Origin: Tetracentron sinense
Lineage: Eukaryota > Streptophyta > Magnoliopsida > Trochodendrales > Trochodendraceae
DNA: 64,000 nucleotides
Assembly (NCBI GenBank): GCA_015143295.1
Contig: CM026561.1
Coordinates: forward strand, 39,436,875 to 39,500,874
Direction: 5' to 3'
The position numbers were made by a program, and so were the translations under genes. How positions within the stretch are numbered: the stretch's first letter is position 1; each line of letters opens with the position of its first letter. Positions 32,436 to 45,104 of the stretch are shown here, in pieces. Under the pieces are notes generated by a model, which saw nothing but the letters and a program-made list of their open reading frames with translations, ran no database searches and was not told the DNA's origin.

Positions 32436-34705
32436 TGACATCGTGAAACTACTTCCTAAAGCCCCTGGCAACAAGATCTTTCTCCTAGTGGCAACTGATT
32501 ATTTTACTTGATGGATTGAAGCCATCTCTCTCACAAGAATACATGAGCAAGAAGTGAATAAATTTCTACAGGAGCATATCATTTGCAGGTTTGGTATCTT
32601 TCATTTCTGACAACAGAAAACAGTTCACGAGCAAAGTCATTGCTGAATTTTGCAAAGAGCTCAAGATCAAGCATATCTTTTCGTCTTCATATTATCCTCA
32701 AGGAAATGGACTTGCCGAGGCAGCCAACAAGAGTTTGCTAAGTACAATAAAGAAGAGGTTGGGTGAATCCAAAGGGAAATGGACGGTTGAGTTTCACAAC
32801 GTCCTATGGGGTTATCAAACTACACCCCGGAGCCCTACAAAGGAAACTCCGTTCTCTCTAACTTACGGGATGGAAGCTGTAATCCCCACGGAGATCAGCT
32901 TGCCCACGATTCGTTCTCGACGGAAGGTCAACACGGATGAGAAAGAAAATGATAAGCAGCCCGAGCTCATGGCTATTCATCTGAATTTAATAGAAAAACG
33001 ACGTGAAGAAGCTAGCATACAAGTAGAGCGCTATCAGCAACAACTCAAGAAGACTTACAACAGGAAGATTCGAAGGAGAATTCTCCATGTAGGAGACTAT
33101 GTTCTATGACGGGTCTTTCAGAGCACGCGAGAAGTCAATAGTGGGAAGCTCGGATCAACATGGGAAGGACCTTATAACGTGGATCGACTCAGAAGCCTTG
33201 AAGTATGCTATCTCAAAGATCGTAAAGGTAACATCAACCAAATGTCTTGGAATATAATGAATTTAAGACAATTATTTCAATAGAAAATTTGCACTATCAT
33301 GTTATCATCCTCAAGGACGAAAGGCTCCGTCCTATGAAGTGTGTAATGAATGATCGAATGAAATGTCTGATGCAACGTCTAATGAATGTTCAATGAATTA
33401 TTAAAAGGATTGTCTAATGAAATGTGAAATGATTTATCATATAAGCACGGTACTCACCATTGGACACATATGACTCGACCAAATGAATTGTCATCAGAGA
33501 AAATGTACCCACCACAGGGTCCAGATGGCTTATACTAATGAAATGTCATTTGAGCAAGTGTCTTCGTAACGGGGAACCTGTATTTCTTTTGTCTGATTAC
33601 ATTTATGATATTTTACATTAATATGTTTTTGTGCTTGTTTACTGTTATCTCGTACTGTTTCCATAATCTACAACCTTAGACATGAAAGATTGATTCATTT
33701 TTTTAACAGCATTACTGATTTATTACATGTTGTTTTCATGGTCTACATACACTCTCGTACTCTACATACTTGGAAAAGGAATTGAACAAAGTAAAGGCGA
33801 TATGCAAAAAAGACGATTCTATTCATAAAGCGTCCAAAAGGACAAACGAGGCGATTACAAGAAAAAGAAAAAGAAAAAATTACAAAATTTTATCTGAGCT
33901 GAGTATGCTTACTACATCAGAAGACGGCCACGGCGATCATGTTTGCTGCGAGAGCAGATCTTACTCATTTATAGGAATTTTCACGCGGTAGACAAAATGA
34001 TGCGTCACAAGAAACTATTCAAACTCTTGAGCAGAACCAGCAAGCTCGGCAGGCTCTACGGGAGGCTCGGGTCTTATTGGCGCATGCTCTTGAACAAGAG
34101 AGGGATTATCCACGGTTTGATCCCCATCTTAGGCAACCTCCCCTTTTTCCTCGAGGATGATGATGTCCTCAAGAGCACGGACGGACTGAATATCCTCTTC
34201 CTGTGGAGGAGATGGATTCTTTATCAAATGTCCTGAGTCTCGGAGAGCCCTCAGTTGTTCTTCAAATTCCTTCTTCATCTCCTCCTGCTTAGCCCGGATC
34301 ATCTTCTTAACTTCCTCATGATAGTATTGTTGAAGCCAAACCTTCATAGCCTCCCGCTTGCACTTCTTGTCCTCGACTTGTCCCTTCAAAGCTTCGGTTG
34401 CACCCTCAAGGTCGCTGATGCAAGCCTTAGCTATTTTAAGATCCGCTTCAAATATCTTGAGGGCCTCTCCATTCAACCGAAGATTTTTCCAGATTTCATC
34501 GCACTGCTTCTTATAGCGATCCGCGTCGACTTTGCATTGTTCGGTCTCGGCCTTGCTTTTTTCAGCTTCGGCCTTGGCCTCCTCTGCTCGAGCTCGGGTC
34601 TCTTCAACCTCCTTAAGCGATGCCGTCACCTTTGCCTCCTCTTTCGCCACCTGAAATTTGTAAAACTCAGCAGCGTTGCCTAGACGGTTGCAACGGTCTA
34701 ATTAT
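32436..34705 (+). repeat. Internal direct duplication in the gypsy relic, left copy
   Basis: Runs from the integrase core (GGCTTGACATCGTGA) through the spacer to the antisense ORF (GTTGCCTAGACGGTTGCAA). It is collinear with 34735-37012. It could come from unequal exchange between two elements or from a nested second copy. Confidence 0.7.
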
Positions 34706-37700
34706 TTTTAAAAAATAAACAAAAGTTAAAAGGGCTTGACATCGTGAGACCACTTCTTGAAGCCTCTGGCAACATGATCTTTCTCCTGGTGACAACTAAT
34801 TATTTAACTTGATGGAATGAAGTCGTCCCTCTCACAAGAATACATGAGCAAGAAGTGAAGAAATTTCTATGAGAGCATATCATTTGCAGGTTTGGTATCC
34901 CTTCATTTCTGACAACGGAAAACAGTTCACAGGCAAAAGTCATCGCTGAATTTTACAAAGAGCTCAAGATCAAGCATATCTTTTCGTCTCCCTATTATCC
35001 TCAAGGAAATTGACTTACCGAGGCAGCCAACAAAAGTTTGCTAAGTGCAGTAAAGAAGAGGTTGGGTGAATCCAAAGGGAAATGGACAGTTGAGTTTCAC
35101 AATGTCCTGTGGGGTTATCGAACTACACCCCGGAACCCTACAAAGGAAACTCTGTTCTCTCTAGCTTACGGGATGGAAGCCGTAATCCCCACGGAGATCA
35201 GCTTGTCCACGATTCGTTCTCGATGGAAGGTCAGCACAGATGAGAAAGAAAATGATAAGCAGCTCGGGCTGATGGCTAATCATCTGGATATAATATAAGA
35301 ACGACGTGAAGAAGCTAGCATACAAGTAGAGCACAATCAGCAACAACTTAAGAAGACTTACAATAGGAATGTATGATAGAGAATTCTCCATGTAGGAGAC
35401 TATGTTCTATGACAGGTCTTTCAGAGCACGCGAGAAGTCAACAGTGGGAAGCTCGGATCAACATGGGAAGGACCTTATATCGTGGATCGACTCGGGAGCC
35501 CTAGAATATGCTATCTCAAAGACCTAAAAGGTAACATCATCCAAAATTCTTGGAATATAATGAATTTAAGACAATTCTTTCAATAGAAAATATGCATTAT
35601 CATGCAATCATCCTCAAGGATGGAAGGCTCCGTCCTATGAAGTGTTCAATGAATGATCGAATGAAATGTCTGATGCAACGTCTGATGAATGATCAATGAA
35701 TGTTCAATGAATTATCAAAAGAATTGTCTAATGAAATGTCTTGAATGAAATGTCAACTCACCTCGGGACACGTATGACTCGACCAAACGAATTGTCATCT
35801 GAACAAATGTACCCACCACGAGGTACGGATGACTTATACTAATGAAATGTCATTTGAGTAAGTGTTTTCATAACGGGGAACCTGAGGTTCAATCTATGAA
35901 ATTTCATTTGTCTGATTACATTTATGATATTTTACATTAATATGTTTCTATACTTGTTTACTGTTATCTCGTACTGTTTCCGTACTCTATAGCCTTATAC
36001 ATGAAAGATTGATATGTTTTTTAGCAGCATTACTGATTTATTACATGTTATCTTCATGGTCTACATACACTCTCTTGCTCTACATACTTGGAAAATGAAT
36101 TGAACAAAGTAAAGACGATATGCAAAAAAGACGTTTCTATTCATAAAGCGTCCAAAAGGCCAGACGAGACGATTACAAGAGAAAGAAAAAGAAAAACTTA
36201 CAAAATTTTATCTGAGCTAAATATGCTTACTACATCAGAAGGCGGCCACAACGATCAAGTTTGCTGAGAGAGCAGATCTTACACATTTGCAGGAATTTTC
36301 ACGCGACAGACAAAAGGATGCGTCACAAGAAACTATTCAAACTCTTAAGTAGGACCGGCGGGCTCGGGAGGCTCGGGTCTTATTGGCGCAGGCACTTGAG
36401 GAAGAGATGGATTATCCACGGTTTGATCCCCATCTTAGGCAACCTCCGCTTCTTCCTCGAGGATGATAATGTCCTCAGGAGCACGGACGGGCTGAATATC
36501 CTCGTCCCGTGGAGGAGATGGAGTCTTTATCAGACGTCCTGAGTCTCGGAGAGCCCTTAGTTGTTCTTCAAATTCCTTCTACATCTCCTCCTGCTCAGCT
36601 CGGATCATCTTCTCAACTTCCTCTTGATAGTATTGTTGAAGCCGAACCTTCATAGCCTCCCGCTCGTGCTTCTCATCCTCGACTTGTCCCTTCAAAGCTT
36701 CGGTTGCACCCTCATGGTCACTGATGCGAGCCTTAGCTATTTTAAGATCCGCTTCAGATATCTTGAGGGCCTCTCCATTCAACCGAAGATTTTTCCAGAT
36801 TTCATCGTGCTGCTTCTTGTAGCGATCCGCGTTGACTCTGCATTGGTTGGCCTCAGCCTTGCTTTTTTTAGCTTCGGCCATGGCCAAATCTGCTCGAGCT
36901 CGGGTCTCTTCAGCCTCCTTAAGCGACGTCGTCGCCATTGCCTCCTCTTTCGCCCCTTGAAATTTGTAAAACTCAACAGCGTTGCCTAGACGGTTGCAAG
37001 GGTCTAATTCTAAGAATATCGTGTTGATTTGACAAAAGAAGAAAAGTGTAAAATCTGTGGTACGATAAGATGAGAGAGAAATGTGCAAACAATAAAAGAA
37101 GTTTACCGTTGCGACCGCCATCGAGTGATGAAGGTCCAGTGCTGACTTGTTCGCCTTCCTGGCCAACGCCTCGTCTACAGGAAGCCTAACCCCTCAGCTC
37201 CAGACAGCATCCGTTTGCATGTTCTCCATGGCCACGTTGGTGTACGTCAATGGCCATGGACCTGCCTTAGAACTAAAGGAAGGGATCCAGATTCGATCTG
37301 CACCCTCGACCCTTATGCACTCCTGAAGAGGAGGTGGGGGCAGAGCTGAGGAAGATGGAATAGTCACACGCACCTTCAGTTGATTAACCTCGAGTTGTTG
37401 CGCCTCTATGACTGGTTCTCGGATAGTTACCTGCCGAGCCGGAGGGTCCATGGCTTCCTTGCCCTTTTCTTTGGCATCCTCCTTCCTCTTCTTGTTGGCC
37501 AGTAGTTCAGCCAGCGTCGCCTGCCTTTTTCTTTGAAAGAGCCTCAGAGGCAGAGGCATCATTCGCAGCATCAGTGGCATGCAACAGCTGCTTCTGGCAC
37601 GATCGGCAGAGCGAAGTCATGCTGCCTTCCTGACCACCTTGAGGCACAAACAAGCTGGATCAACGGGATAGGGTTGTCCTCTGCCATTTCTTCCTCAAGC

Positions 37701-38580
37701 TCGGCACTAACAGCAGAAAGTACCTCGAGGCCGGCTTCTATTGCCGAGGCTTGAAGTCCAGCTACCTCTTCGATCTCGAGATCAAGATCTTCAGCAAGCA
37801 CGGTCTCGACCTCACTTCGGGACCTCCAGGTCACGTAATCGTCCCCTTTATCGTCTCTGATGACCTTCAAACGACGGACTTCCTCTGAGGACATATGCTT
37901 GAAGTGAATCTTTGACAAATTTGCAATGAAAAACGATGAAAAGATTATATGACAGAAGACAGAAAACAAAAGACACAGTTCGGAAGACAAATCATATGTA
38001 AAAATCTACCTGGTTGAAGATGTTGGGAACGGGACGAGCACTTTTCGTCCTCCATCTGCCAGAGATGATGAGGGCTCTCGACCTCCACTTCCGATCCACA
38101 TCTGGAGGATCATTAATGAAGTCGGAAGTCCTGGATTTTGAGGCCTACGTATAATAGGGCCCCTCTACCTTCGTCCCCGGATATAGGACGAGATGCTTGA
38201 AGTGGAAAAGATAGCGGGGTTCTATGACGTATCCGTCCTCGATGAACTTGATCACCAAGGACATGTATTTATAGAAATTATGGTGCATTTGCCTCGGAGT
38301 AAGTTGGACGGCGGTAAGTATTTCCTCTACGATGGGTTCGAGAGGAAACCGGAGCCCGGCCTCTAGTTGAGCAAGAAAGATTCTGGTTTACTTGGATTTG
38401 CGGCTTATGATGTACATGTCTGCCAAAAAATGAATTTGGACTTGGGGAGGGTTATCAAACTGGACTCGATATTAAGCAAGGGTAAGGTCTTGAAAATTCC
38501 TAGCTCGGGATGAAGAGGCAATGTAATCCCCTAGAGGGATGCTACCTAAGGTGCTAGGTCCTTCTTCTGAGTTCATGGCT
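34129..38580 (-). other. Antisense ORF region of the Tat-like element
   Basis: Minus-strand frames encode, from about 38580 downward, an N-terminal region resembling the 'putative gypsy-type transposon' domain (PRYLFHFKHLVLYPGTK-like), a low-complexity middle, and a long Glu/Lys/Ala coiled coil with heptad-like EEAEETRARAE and SDLEGATEALKGQVED. Such antisense ORFs are known from Tat-lineage elements; their role is unknown. The coiled-coil end occurs twice because of the internal duplication. It is a fossil with several breaks. Confidence 0.6.
34735..37012 (+). repeat. Internal direct duplication in the gypsy relic, right copy
   Basis: Collinear with 32436-34705, with many scattered substitutions, so the duplication is not recent. 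Confidence 0.7.
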
Positions 38581-39320
38581 ACTGGTTTTTTAGGTTTTGG
38601 AAGACGAAAATACAAAAGACAAAAGAAAAAGAGTAGAAAAAGAGAGATTTCAAGAACTTACTAAAGTTCTTGAGAGGATGCTGAAGGTTGCAGAAGACGA
38701 AGTCGCTCAGAGCAGTTGATTTCAAGTTTCGATTTCAGCAAAGTAACAGTAGGAGTGATTGCAAAGTGAAGAAGATGAAGTTTATCTCTCCTTATTTATA
38801 GAACAAATCAAAGTATGTTAGGACAGAGATACCCTCCCTCTTCACCATTCACAAACGCACACGCAAGGATACGATGGTCATTTATAAAATTTGAATCGGC
38901 GTGTCAGAAAGAGATCCCATCAAGACGGAATTAACCCTCATCTCTGTTGTACACATATGAAAGCTCAGGGGTATGATTGTATTCCTCAAACATGAAGCTA
39001 ACCGTCGCAGGTATATTCGTGTATCGAGTCCCGCAAAAAGCAATAATAACAGTCTGCCAGCATTCATGAGACACAACAATTCGTCACGTGTGTGAAACAT
39101 CTGTATACAACTATAATGACGATCGGCATACGAGTAAGTTCACTCGACATTTCGTCTTCTACGAAGTAAACATGTATTTTTCATTGAAGGCTGGTTTACG
39201 ATACTTTGGACTACGTTCAAAGTTTGGTAAATGGGCAAATTGTAATGGATAAAATTCGTAATTGAGCAAGTGTTGCAAGGGCGAGTAGAATCCTCGTCCT
39301 CGACCACTGTGCTCCATTTA

Positions 39321-40172
39321 TGTTATAAGGACGGTGTCAGATATCGTCGTCCCTAGAACGATGTTAGATATCGTTATCTTAAGGACTATGCCAGATATCA
39401 TCGTCTCTAGAACTATGTCAGATATCGTTGTCTGAAGAACGATTTCAAGCATCGTGGTCATAATATGGACTAGCCCATATTCACGTTGAGGGCAGAACCG
39501 CCTTGCAGGACGAAATAATCAGGAGACGATCTATTTACTTTGTTGTTAGGTGAAAAGTATTGTCTTAGCATTTGATGCATTTAATGCTAGTCATCTCAGC
39601 CTATTTTCGATCCAAGGCCGACCTTAGAAATAGTAGGCTCACACGTGTGATACGTATACATGCAGATCTGTCTGATATATTTGGTAATGATCATAAAGCA
39701 AGTTGCATGGCAATGAATGGATATCGATAGGCATGATGAGACATCCGAACTCAAGCCTATAAATACCCCAGACTTTCCATAAGGAAAAGACTACTAAAAG
39801 ACATTCCCGAAAACTACTAAGAGACTATTGAATTTCGACCATTCGAACCCTTGTCATTGAGAAAATCACATTTGAAAGCTCAAAATCCTTAACTTTCTTT
39901 CTCTCTCAAAGTTTGTTCTTTACAGCACATCCTGAAGGTATATTGACTTGATCGTCAAAGGACTTTGACAGGAGGAGCCCCCACCCGCATCAACGAAGAC
40001 GTGTTGTGAATCCATCTTTATCCTTCTACCAATCAATCTGAAGTTAAGGAGCAAGTGCCACGTGGACAATCAGAGAAATCTCACTACATTGATTGATTTT
40101 TTGCTTGCACACTTAGTAGTTAGATGATCTTGTAATTGTGGAGTCCTCGAGTCTTCATTTGTGTGTGCAACA
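39321..40172 (+). repeat. Likely 3' LTR of the Tat-like element
   Basis: Starts TGTTATAAGG and ends GTGCAACA, giving matching TGTT..AACA ends. It has a TATAAATA box near 39759 and a tandem array near its start. No second LTR is in the window, so the boundaries rest on end motifs only. Confidence 0.5.
39328..39455 (+). repeat. Four to five tandem units of about 30 bp in LTR U3
   Basis: Units of the form GAACNATGTCAGATATCGTC recur with variation, as is usual for enhancer-like repeats in plant LTRs. Confidence 0.65.
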
Positions 40173-40246
40173 CGGCCCACAGATCTTGTGTCCCCACTCT
40201 AATATGTAGGACATGTTAGTAAAAATGTAAGTTACTAACGATAAAT

Positions 40247-40426
40247 GTAGGACACCAAGGGCTTTGTCCCAGTGGTAGTGTATCTCTTGCTTTGGGGGAA
40301 GGTACCGGGTTCCATTCCCGAGAGGGTGGGAGTTTGTATATACTCTCCACCCGCCCACTAATTGAACAGATACTAACACATAACCGGCGTTGCAGCCTAA
40401 ACGTATATCTCAAACCAAAAAAAAAA
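40247..40426 (+). mobile_element. SINE with exact 11-bp target duplication
   Basis: Flanked by TAACGATAAAT at 40236-40246 and 40427-40437. It has an A-box-like CCCAGTGGTAGTG, a B-box-like GGGTTCCATTCCCG and a 3' A run at 40417-40426. Non-coding, tRNA-derived and LINE-mobilised. The exact duplication suggests a fairly recent insertion. Confidence 0.85.
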
Positions 40427-40666
40427 TAACGATAAATTTATTTTGAGTGTTTTTATCACTATATCCTTAATTTGTGTAAGTGGCACTCTAACCCACTGCA
40501 AATGGAAAAGTAATGACACGCAAAAGTGGAGACGAGAGAAACTCGGGCTAGCGTTTTCATTAGCAAATAACCCAACCTAATGAACTAATTTAGAAGAGGC
40601 AACTATATTAATGAATCCTTATTCATCTCTCAGAAACCCAACCTAATGAACTAATTTAGAAGAGGT

Positions 40667-41021
40667 GAGATCGAATCACAGCCAATCACGGTTGAATTCA
40701 AGGAGAGTTCAATCGCTCCCACAGGTCAACACGTGTCCTCTTTAACCCCTATTAACCGTAGTTAAGATTTCCTAACCCTTAATGTTCAATAATCTAACTT
40801 TAGTTTCTGAAAAAAAATATTTAATTATGATTATGAATTTTTAACTCTTAAGGTTAGTATTTTTTTAATAGGTTTTTCAAAAAACTAAGGTTAGATTATT
40901 GAACATTAAGAGTTTGGAAATCTTAACCACGATTAATAGGGGTTAAATGAGACACTTGTTGACCTGTGGGAGTGATTGAACTCTCTCTGAATTCAATCAT
41001 GATTGACTGTGATTCAAACTC
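40667..41021. mobile_element. Foldback MITE with module-like arms, copy A
   Basis: Long inverted arms of about 150 bp start GAGATCGAATCACAG and, complemented, GAGTTTGAATCACAG. They contain TTGAATTCA..GAGAGTTCAATC, ACACGTGTC, CCCCTATTAACC and GTTAAGATT blocks. A 7-bp duplication GAAGAGG flanks it (40659-40665 and 41022-41028). The local target region is itself duplicated (about 40571-40665). Confidence 0.7.
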
Positions 41022-41648
41022 GAAGAGGCAACTATATTAATGAATCCTTATTCATTCTCAGAAAGCTGTAATATTACATAGCCAACGAATATGCCAGGGT
41101 GAGGAATGCTAGCCCTAATCTCAGTCATCCATACTCTTACCCTCTACCAATCACATGTTCATTGTTTTGGTGAGACTGTTTTAATCATTGTAGAATGGAC
41201 AAATGGCTGGTGGAGGGTGAGAGTATGGGTTGACCGAGAGGCGAGAGTAGGGCTAGCACTCCTCATGCTAGGATACATAACCCTAGATAAAAGTTGATTT
41301 CCTGCTCGTCTTCCCAAAAAAAAAAAAAAATCTACAACTCAAGTTCCATGAAGTGACGTAGTGCGTAATAAAATCCAATTTCTTGTTTAAGAACTAAGTT
41401 CTTTCTTACAACAAGACAAATGGTAAAATACAGGTGTCCCAATCTAATTAGAACCTGCCCGTAACTAGCTAGCTCAGATGGCAAGGTGTGCCACTCTAGC
41501 GAGGGTGGTCTTAGAAGCAAGTCTCAGAAAGAAAACTGTGTTTTGGTAACTGATAAACATGAGGTCAACTTAATAACCATTACTCACTACTAATAATAAA
41601 TAAAGGATGCGTTATATCAAAAATAAATAAATTGTAATAATAATTTTA

Positions 41649-42013
41649 GAGATCGAATCACAGCCAATCGTGATTGAACTCAGGGAGAGTTCAATCACAA
41701 CCACAGGTCAACATGTATCCTTTTAAACCCCTATTAACTATGGTTAAGATTCCTTAACCCTTAAGGTTCAACAATCTAACATTGATTTTTAGAAAAATAT
41801 ATTTTAAAAAAATTAACCTTGGGATTAATAAATTTCAACCCTAAGGTTAATTTTTTTTTAAATAGAACTTCTAAAAACCAATGTTAGATTGTTGAACCTG
41901 AGGGTTAATAAATCTTAACCATTGTTAATAGGGGTTTAAAAGAACACGTGTTGATCTGTTGTTGCGATTGAACTCTCCCTAAGTTCAATCAAAATTGGCT
42001 GTGATTCTATCTC
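41649..42013. mobile_element. Foldback MITE, copy B of the same family
   Basis: Starts GAGATCGAATCACAGCCAATC and ends with the complement GGCTGTGATTCTATCTC. The inner arms match copy A (CCCCTATTAAC, GTTAAGATT, CAACAATCTAAC). No clear target duplication. Confidence 0.7.
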
Positions 42014-42149
42014 ATATTTACTATTATAATTGGAGAGGCCGGCATTGCCTGATTTTTCCGAATTCCCAAACTACCCATAAATCCACCCATATGATTTAAT
42101 GTTTTGCTTTAATTCCTAAATTACCCCTGCTCATCTATCTATTTAAAGA

Positions 42150-42415
42150 ATAGAATCACAGCGAGTCCCGATTGAACTCGGGGAGAGTTCAATCGCACCA
42201 GCGGATTAACACGTGTCCCTTCTAACACCTATTAACTATGGTTAACTCCTTCCCCTCACTCTCATGTGCATCGCACATGTCACCTGCTATTGAACTCGGG
42301 GAGAGTTCAATCGCACCCACGGGTTAACACGTGTCTCTTTTAACTCCTATTAATTGTGGTTAACTCCTTCTCCTTGCTCTCACCTGCATCGCACGTGCCA
42401 CCAACTAGTAATTTT
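42150..42415 (+). repeat. Tandem half-copies of the same foldback family
   Basis: Two units of about 125 bp each carry ATTGAACTCGGGGAGAGTTC, AACACGTGTC, CCTATTAA.TGTGGTTAACTCC and CATCGCACATG/CGTG. Only one arm of the foldback is represented, repeated head to tail. Confidence 0.6.
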
Positions 42416-42664
42416 ATAACTCAAATTGAACCTGTAGAAATCAAAAAATATTCTAAGATGTAGAGTTAATATAATTGGTATATAAGGACTCTCTTCTAAA
42501 GCTTTATGTATTGAGCATCCCAGTCTAAGGCTGGTGAATTTCCCAATGACCAGGACCACCCCCACAGGGATTTCAGAAGCCAAAATAGAAGCCAAGTTTG
42601 GGAACCTTTTACATGGGGGGTTTGTGGGTAGCTTCGTCTTTGTCATATATCATTTCTATGAGAC

Positions 42665-43202
42665 TAGGGGTGTCAATGAGCCGAGCCAGCTCGGCTCGAC
42701 TCGAAATAAAGCTCGCTTGAGCTTTTACTTTGGGCTCGTTGAGCTGAGCCGAGCCTAAAAATTGAGCTCGAATAATAAACGAGCCGAGCCTGAACAATAG
42801 GTGGCTCAGCTCAGCTCGGCTCGGCTTGGCTCGATTAATTTTATAATAATACCATTTAAAAGTTAAACTTATATTATATATTTAGTATATTTTTTTTTTT
42901 GGTAAAATATATTTAGTATACATTAACATAATTAATTTTCGTTTAAGTTTTAACTAAAGCTTTCACGTGAGTCACATGACATCCTAAAAAAAATGCTTTT
43001 ATAATTTTTTTAAATTGAATTTAGTGCTTATTAATGTATTTTTTAAAAAAAATTATTGAGCCAAGCCGAGCCGAGCTCGAGCTCAACGATTTTTGGACGA
43101 GCCGAGCTGAGCTCGAGCCTTTGTAACATTCCAACTAGCTGAGCCGAGCCGAGCTCGAGCTCGAGCTCTGGCAATGCCCAGCTTGGCTCGTTGACACTCC
43201 TC
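42665..43202. mobile_element. hAT-type non-autonomous element (GAGCC/CTCGG-rich)
   Basis: Ends TAGGGGTGTCAA and TTGACACTCCTC are inverted. The flanks TATGAGAC (42657-42664) and GATGAGAC (43203-43210) match at 7 of 8. Subterminal GCTCGGCTCGA-type repeats fit hAT elements. No transposase. Confidence 0.75.
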
Positions 43203-43461
43203 GATGAGACATAATCTCTCAGATGCCCCCACTGTTAGAAAACTTGCTTAACGCTTATGGTAGCGAAAACCAAGTCGAACAGAGTTTCGCTGACACATCA
43301 CTTTTGTGTCAACGTCATGTTTTGTTTTTTTAGGTTAAGGTCATGCATAGGTTGTAAACCTTGTACTGCTGTTACACCACAATAGCAAAACACCCTTCAA
43401 ATGGGGGTTGCCTTGTCCTAACATAACATATGGAATTATTTCAAATATATATATATATATA

Positions 43462-44236
43462 CTAGTAGAGACCCGTGCGATGCACGGTAATGATTAAGAA
43501 TATTTAAAATTAAATAATATTATTTATTTATTTAAATATTAAGTAATATATTTTAAGAATATTTCATAAATTTTATTTTTAATAGTATAAGTTTTTTATT
43601 ATTTGTATTAATTAATTAATTTTATAATAATAATTTTTTATTATTTTAAGGACGATTCACCTAAAAGGTCATGCTTTGCATTTTTATTACCTAAAAGGGC
43701 ATGCTTTTAACATATTTATCAAAAGAAACATATTTTGTATTTTTATTCCCTAATAGGGTATGCTTTTGACATATTAACCCTTTGTTACGCATACAGAACC
43801 CAACACGGATAAGGGTAATATTGGAATATATATCCTATTTGGTAAAACTTTTCAAACCATGTCCTTTTAGGTGATATTTTTGATTTAGGATGACTAATCG
43901 GTACTTATCTCTTTAACATTTATAGGAAAATCATAATTTATTTAGTATTAAACTTAAATTAATACACCCAAGAGTTGAAGATAAGAGAGAACTCTATAAC
44001 AGTAGAGATAGATAGGACCCTGGGATGAGATAATGGGTCCCAAACTTGTAAGAGTTAGATATAAGATAGGAGTCTATAGTAGTGGAGATAGAGAAGGCTC
44101 TAGGATGACCTAAATCAAATGGTGGAGATTAAAGAGGGAAGTCACATGGCATCCTTAGAATTGAACGTATAGGATTCGAGAGATTGGAGTTTGGAGAGCA
44201 AGGAGAAAGTTTTATTTCTTTATATTATAGTATAGA
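43462..44236 (-). mobile_element. Non-autonomous Helitron, copy 1
   Basis: Read on the minus strand it starts TCTATACTATAATATAAAG after an A. It ends with the hairpin CCGTGCATCGCACGG, then TCTCTA and CTAG, before a T. This is the Helitron signature (5' TC, 3' hairpin plus CTRR, insertion between A and T, no target duplication). There are no Rep/helicase genes. It carries an extra insert of about 280 bp (about 43645-43930) absent from copy 2. Confidence 0.75.
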
Positions 44237-44240
44237 TATA

Positions 44241-44784
44241 CTAGCAGAGACCCCATGCGATGCACGGGTAATAATTTAAGAATATTTAAAATTAAATAAT
44301 ATTATTTATTTATTTAAATATTAAGTAATATATTTTAATAATATTTATTAAATTTCATTTTTAATAATATAATTTTTTATTTGATAAACATTATTATTTG
44401 TATTAATTAACTGACTTTATAATAACAATTTATTATTATTTTAAAAAAATTTAATAAAAAATCACAAATTGCTTAGTATTAAACTTAAATTAATACACCC
44501 AAGAGTTGGAGATAAGAGAGAACTCTACAATAGTAGAGATAGAGAAGTATCTAGGATGAGATAGTGGATCCCAAACCTACAAGAGTTGTAGATAAGAGAG
44601 GACTCTACAATAGTGAAGATAGAGAGGACTCTAGAATGAGATAATGGGTCTCAAATGTGAACGGTGGGGATTAAAGAGAAAATCCACATGTTATCTCTAA
44701 AATAGAAATTATAAGATTGGAGGGATTGGACTTTGGAGAGCAGAGAGAGAAGTCTTATTTCTTTATATTATAGTATATATATGA
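44241..44784 (-). mobile_element. Non-autonomous Helitron, copy 2
   Basis: Same family and orientation as copy 1. On the minus strand it runs from TCATATATATACTATAATAT (after an A) to hairpin CCCGTGCATCGCATGGGG, TCTCTG and CTAG before a T. Four bases (TATA) separate the two copies. Confidence 0.75.
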
Positions 44785-45104
44785 TTAGGAGGCTTTTTTC
44801 GTTTATTGGTTGGTTCAAGACATAGTTAATATGGTTAGTGAAACATGTCAATATTTCAACCATCACACCCTCTCGAGACATGATCCCGAAAATGGGGCAT
44901 GCATTGCTTCACAGGAAGCATATTGGGTATTTTATTTTATTTATTAAGATCAAACCCATTGGATTTGTGTAGCATTCCAAAACTCTAATCCAGGATCAAG
45001 TTTCGTGAGGGCGTGATGATTGATATATTCACCCATATATGTAACTAACCTAGAACGAATACTAATCATAATAATTAGGGTTGTGGGGTTGCTACCTAAC
45101 CATA
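44785..45104. other. Spacer between Helitron and copia element
   Basis: No gene. The last five bases (CCATA) are the left target duplication of the copia element. Confidence 0.5.

Larger units (their letters stand above)
32020..40172 (+). mobile_element. Ty3/gypsy element, Tat-like lineage, 5'-truncated relic
   Basis: A fossil. Parts in order: an RNase H/integrase region (about 32.0-33.3 kb) with the integrase features ARWRLDIV, SSYYPQGNGLAEAANK and TPFSLTYGMEAVIPTEI; a spacer rich in AATGAAATGTC; an antisense coiled-coil ORF region; a second integrase-to-antisense segment; the rest of the antisense ORF (to about 38.58 kb); and a likely 3' LTR (39321-40172). Gag, protease, RT and the 5' LTR are missing. 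The element is broken, with several breaks in each coding part. A 2.3 kb internal segment is present twice. The antisense ORF downstream of pol points to the Tat group. Probably old. Confidence 0.75.

Noticed and set aside
41461-41525. tRNA-like stretch with TAGCTCAGATGGC
   Set aside because: The A-box resemblance is good, but no cloverleaf, B box or A tail with duplication could be made out. Possibly an old SINE piece.
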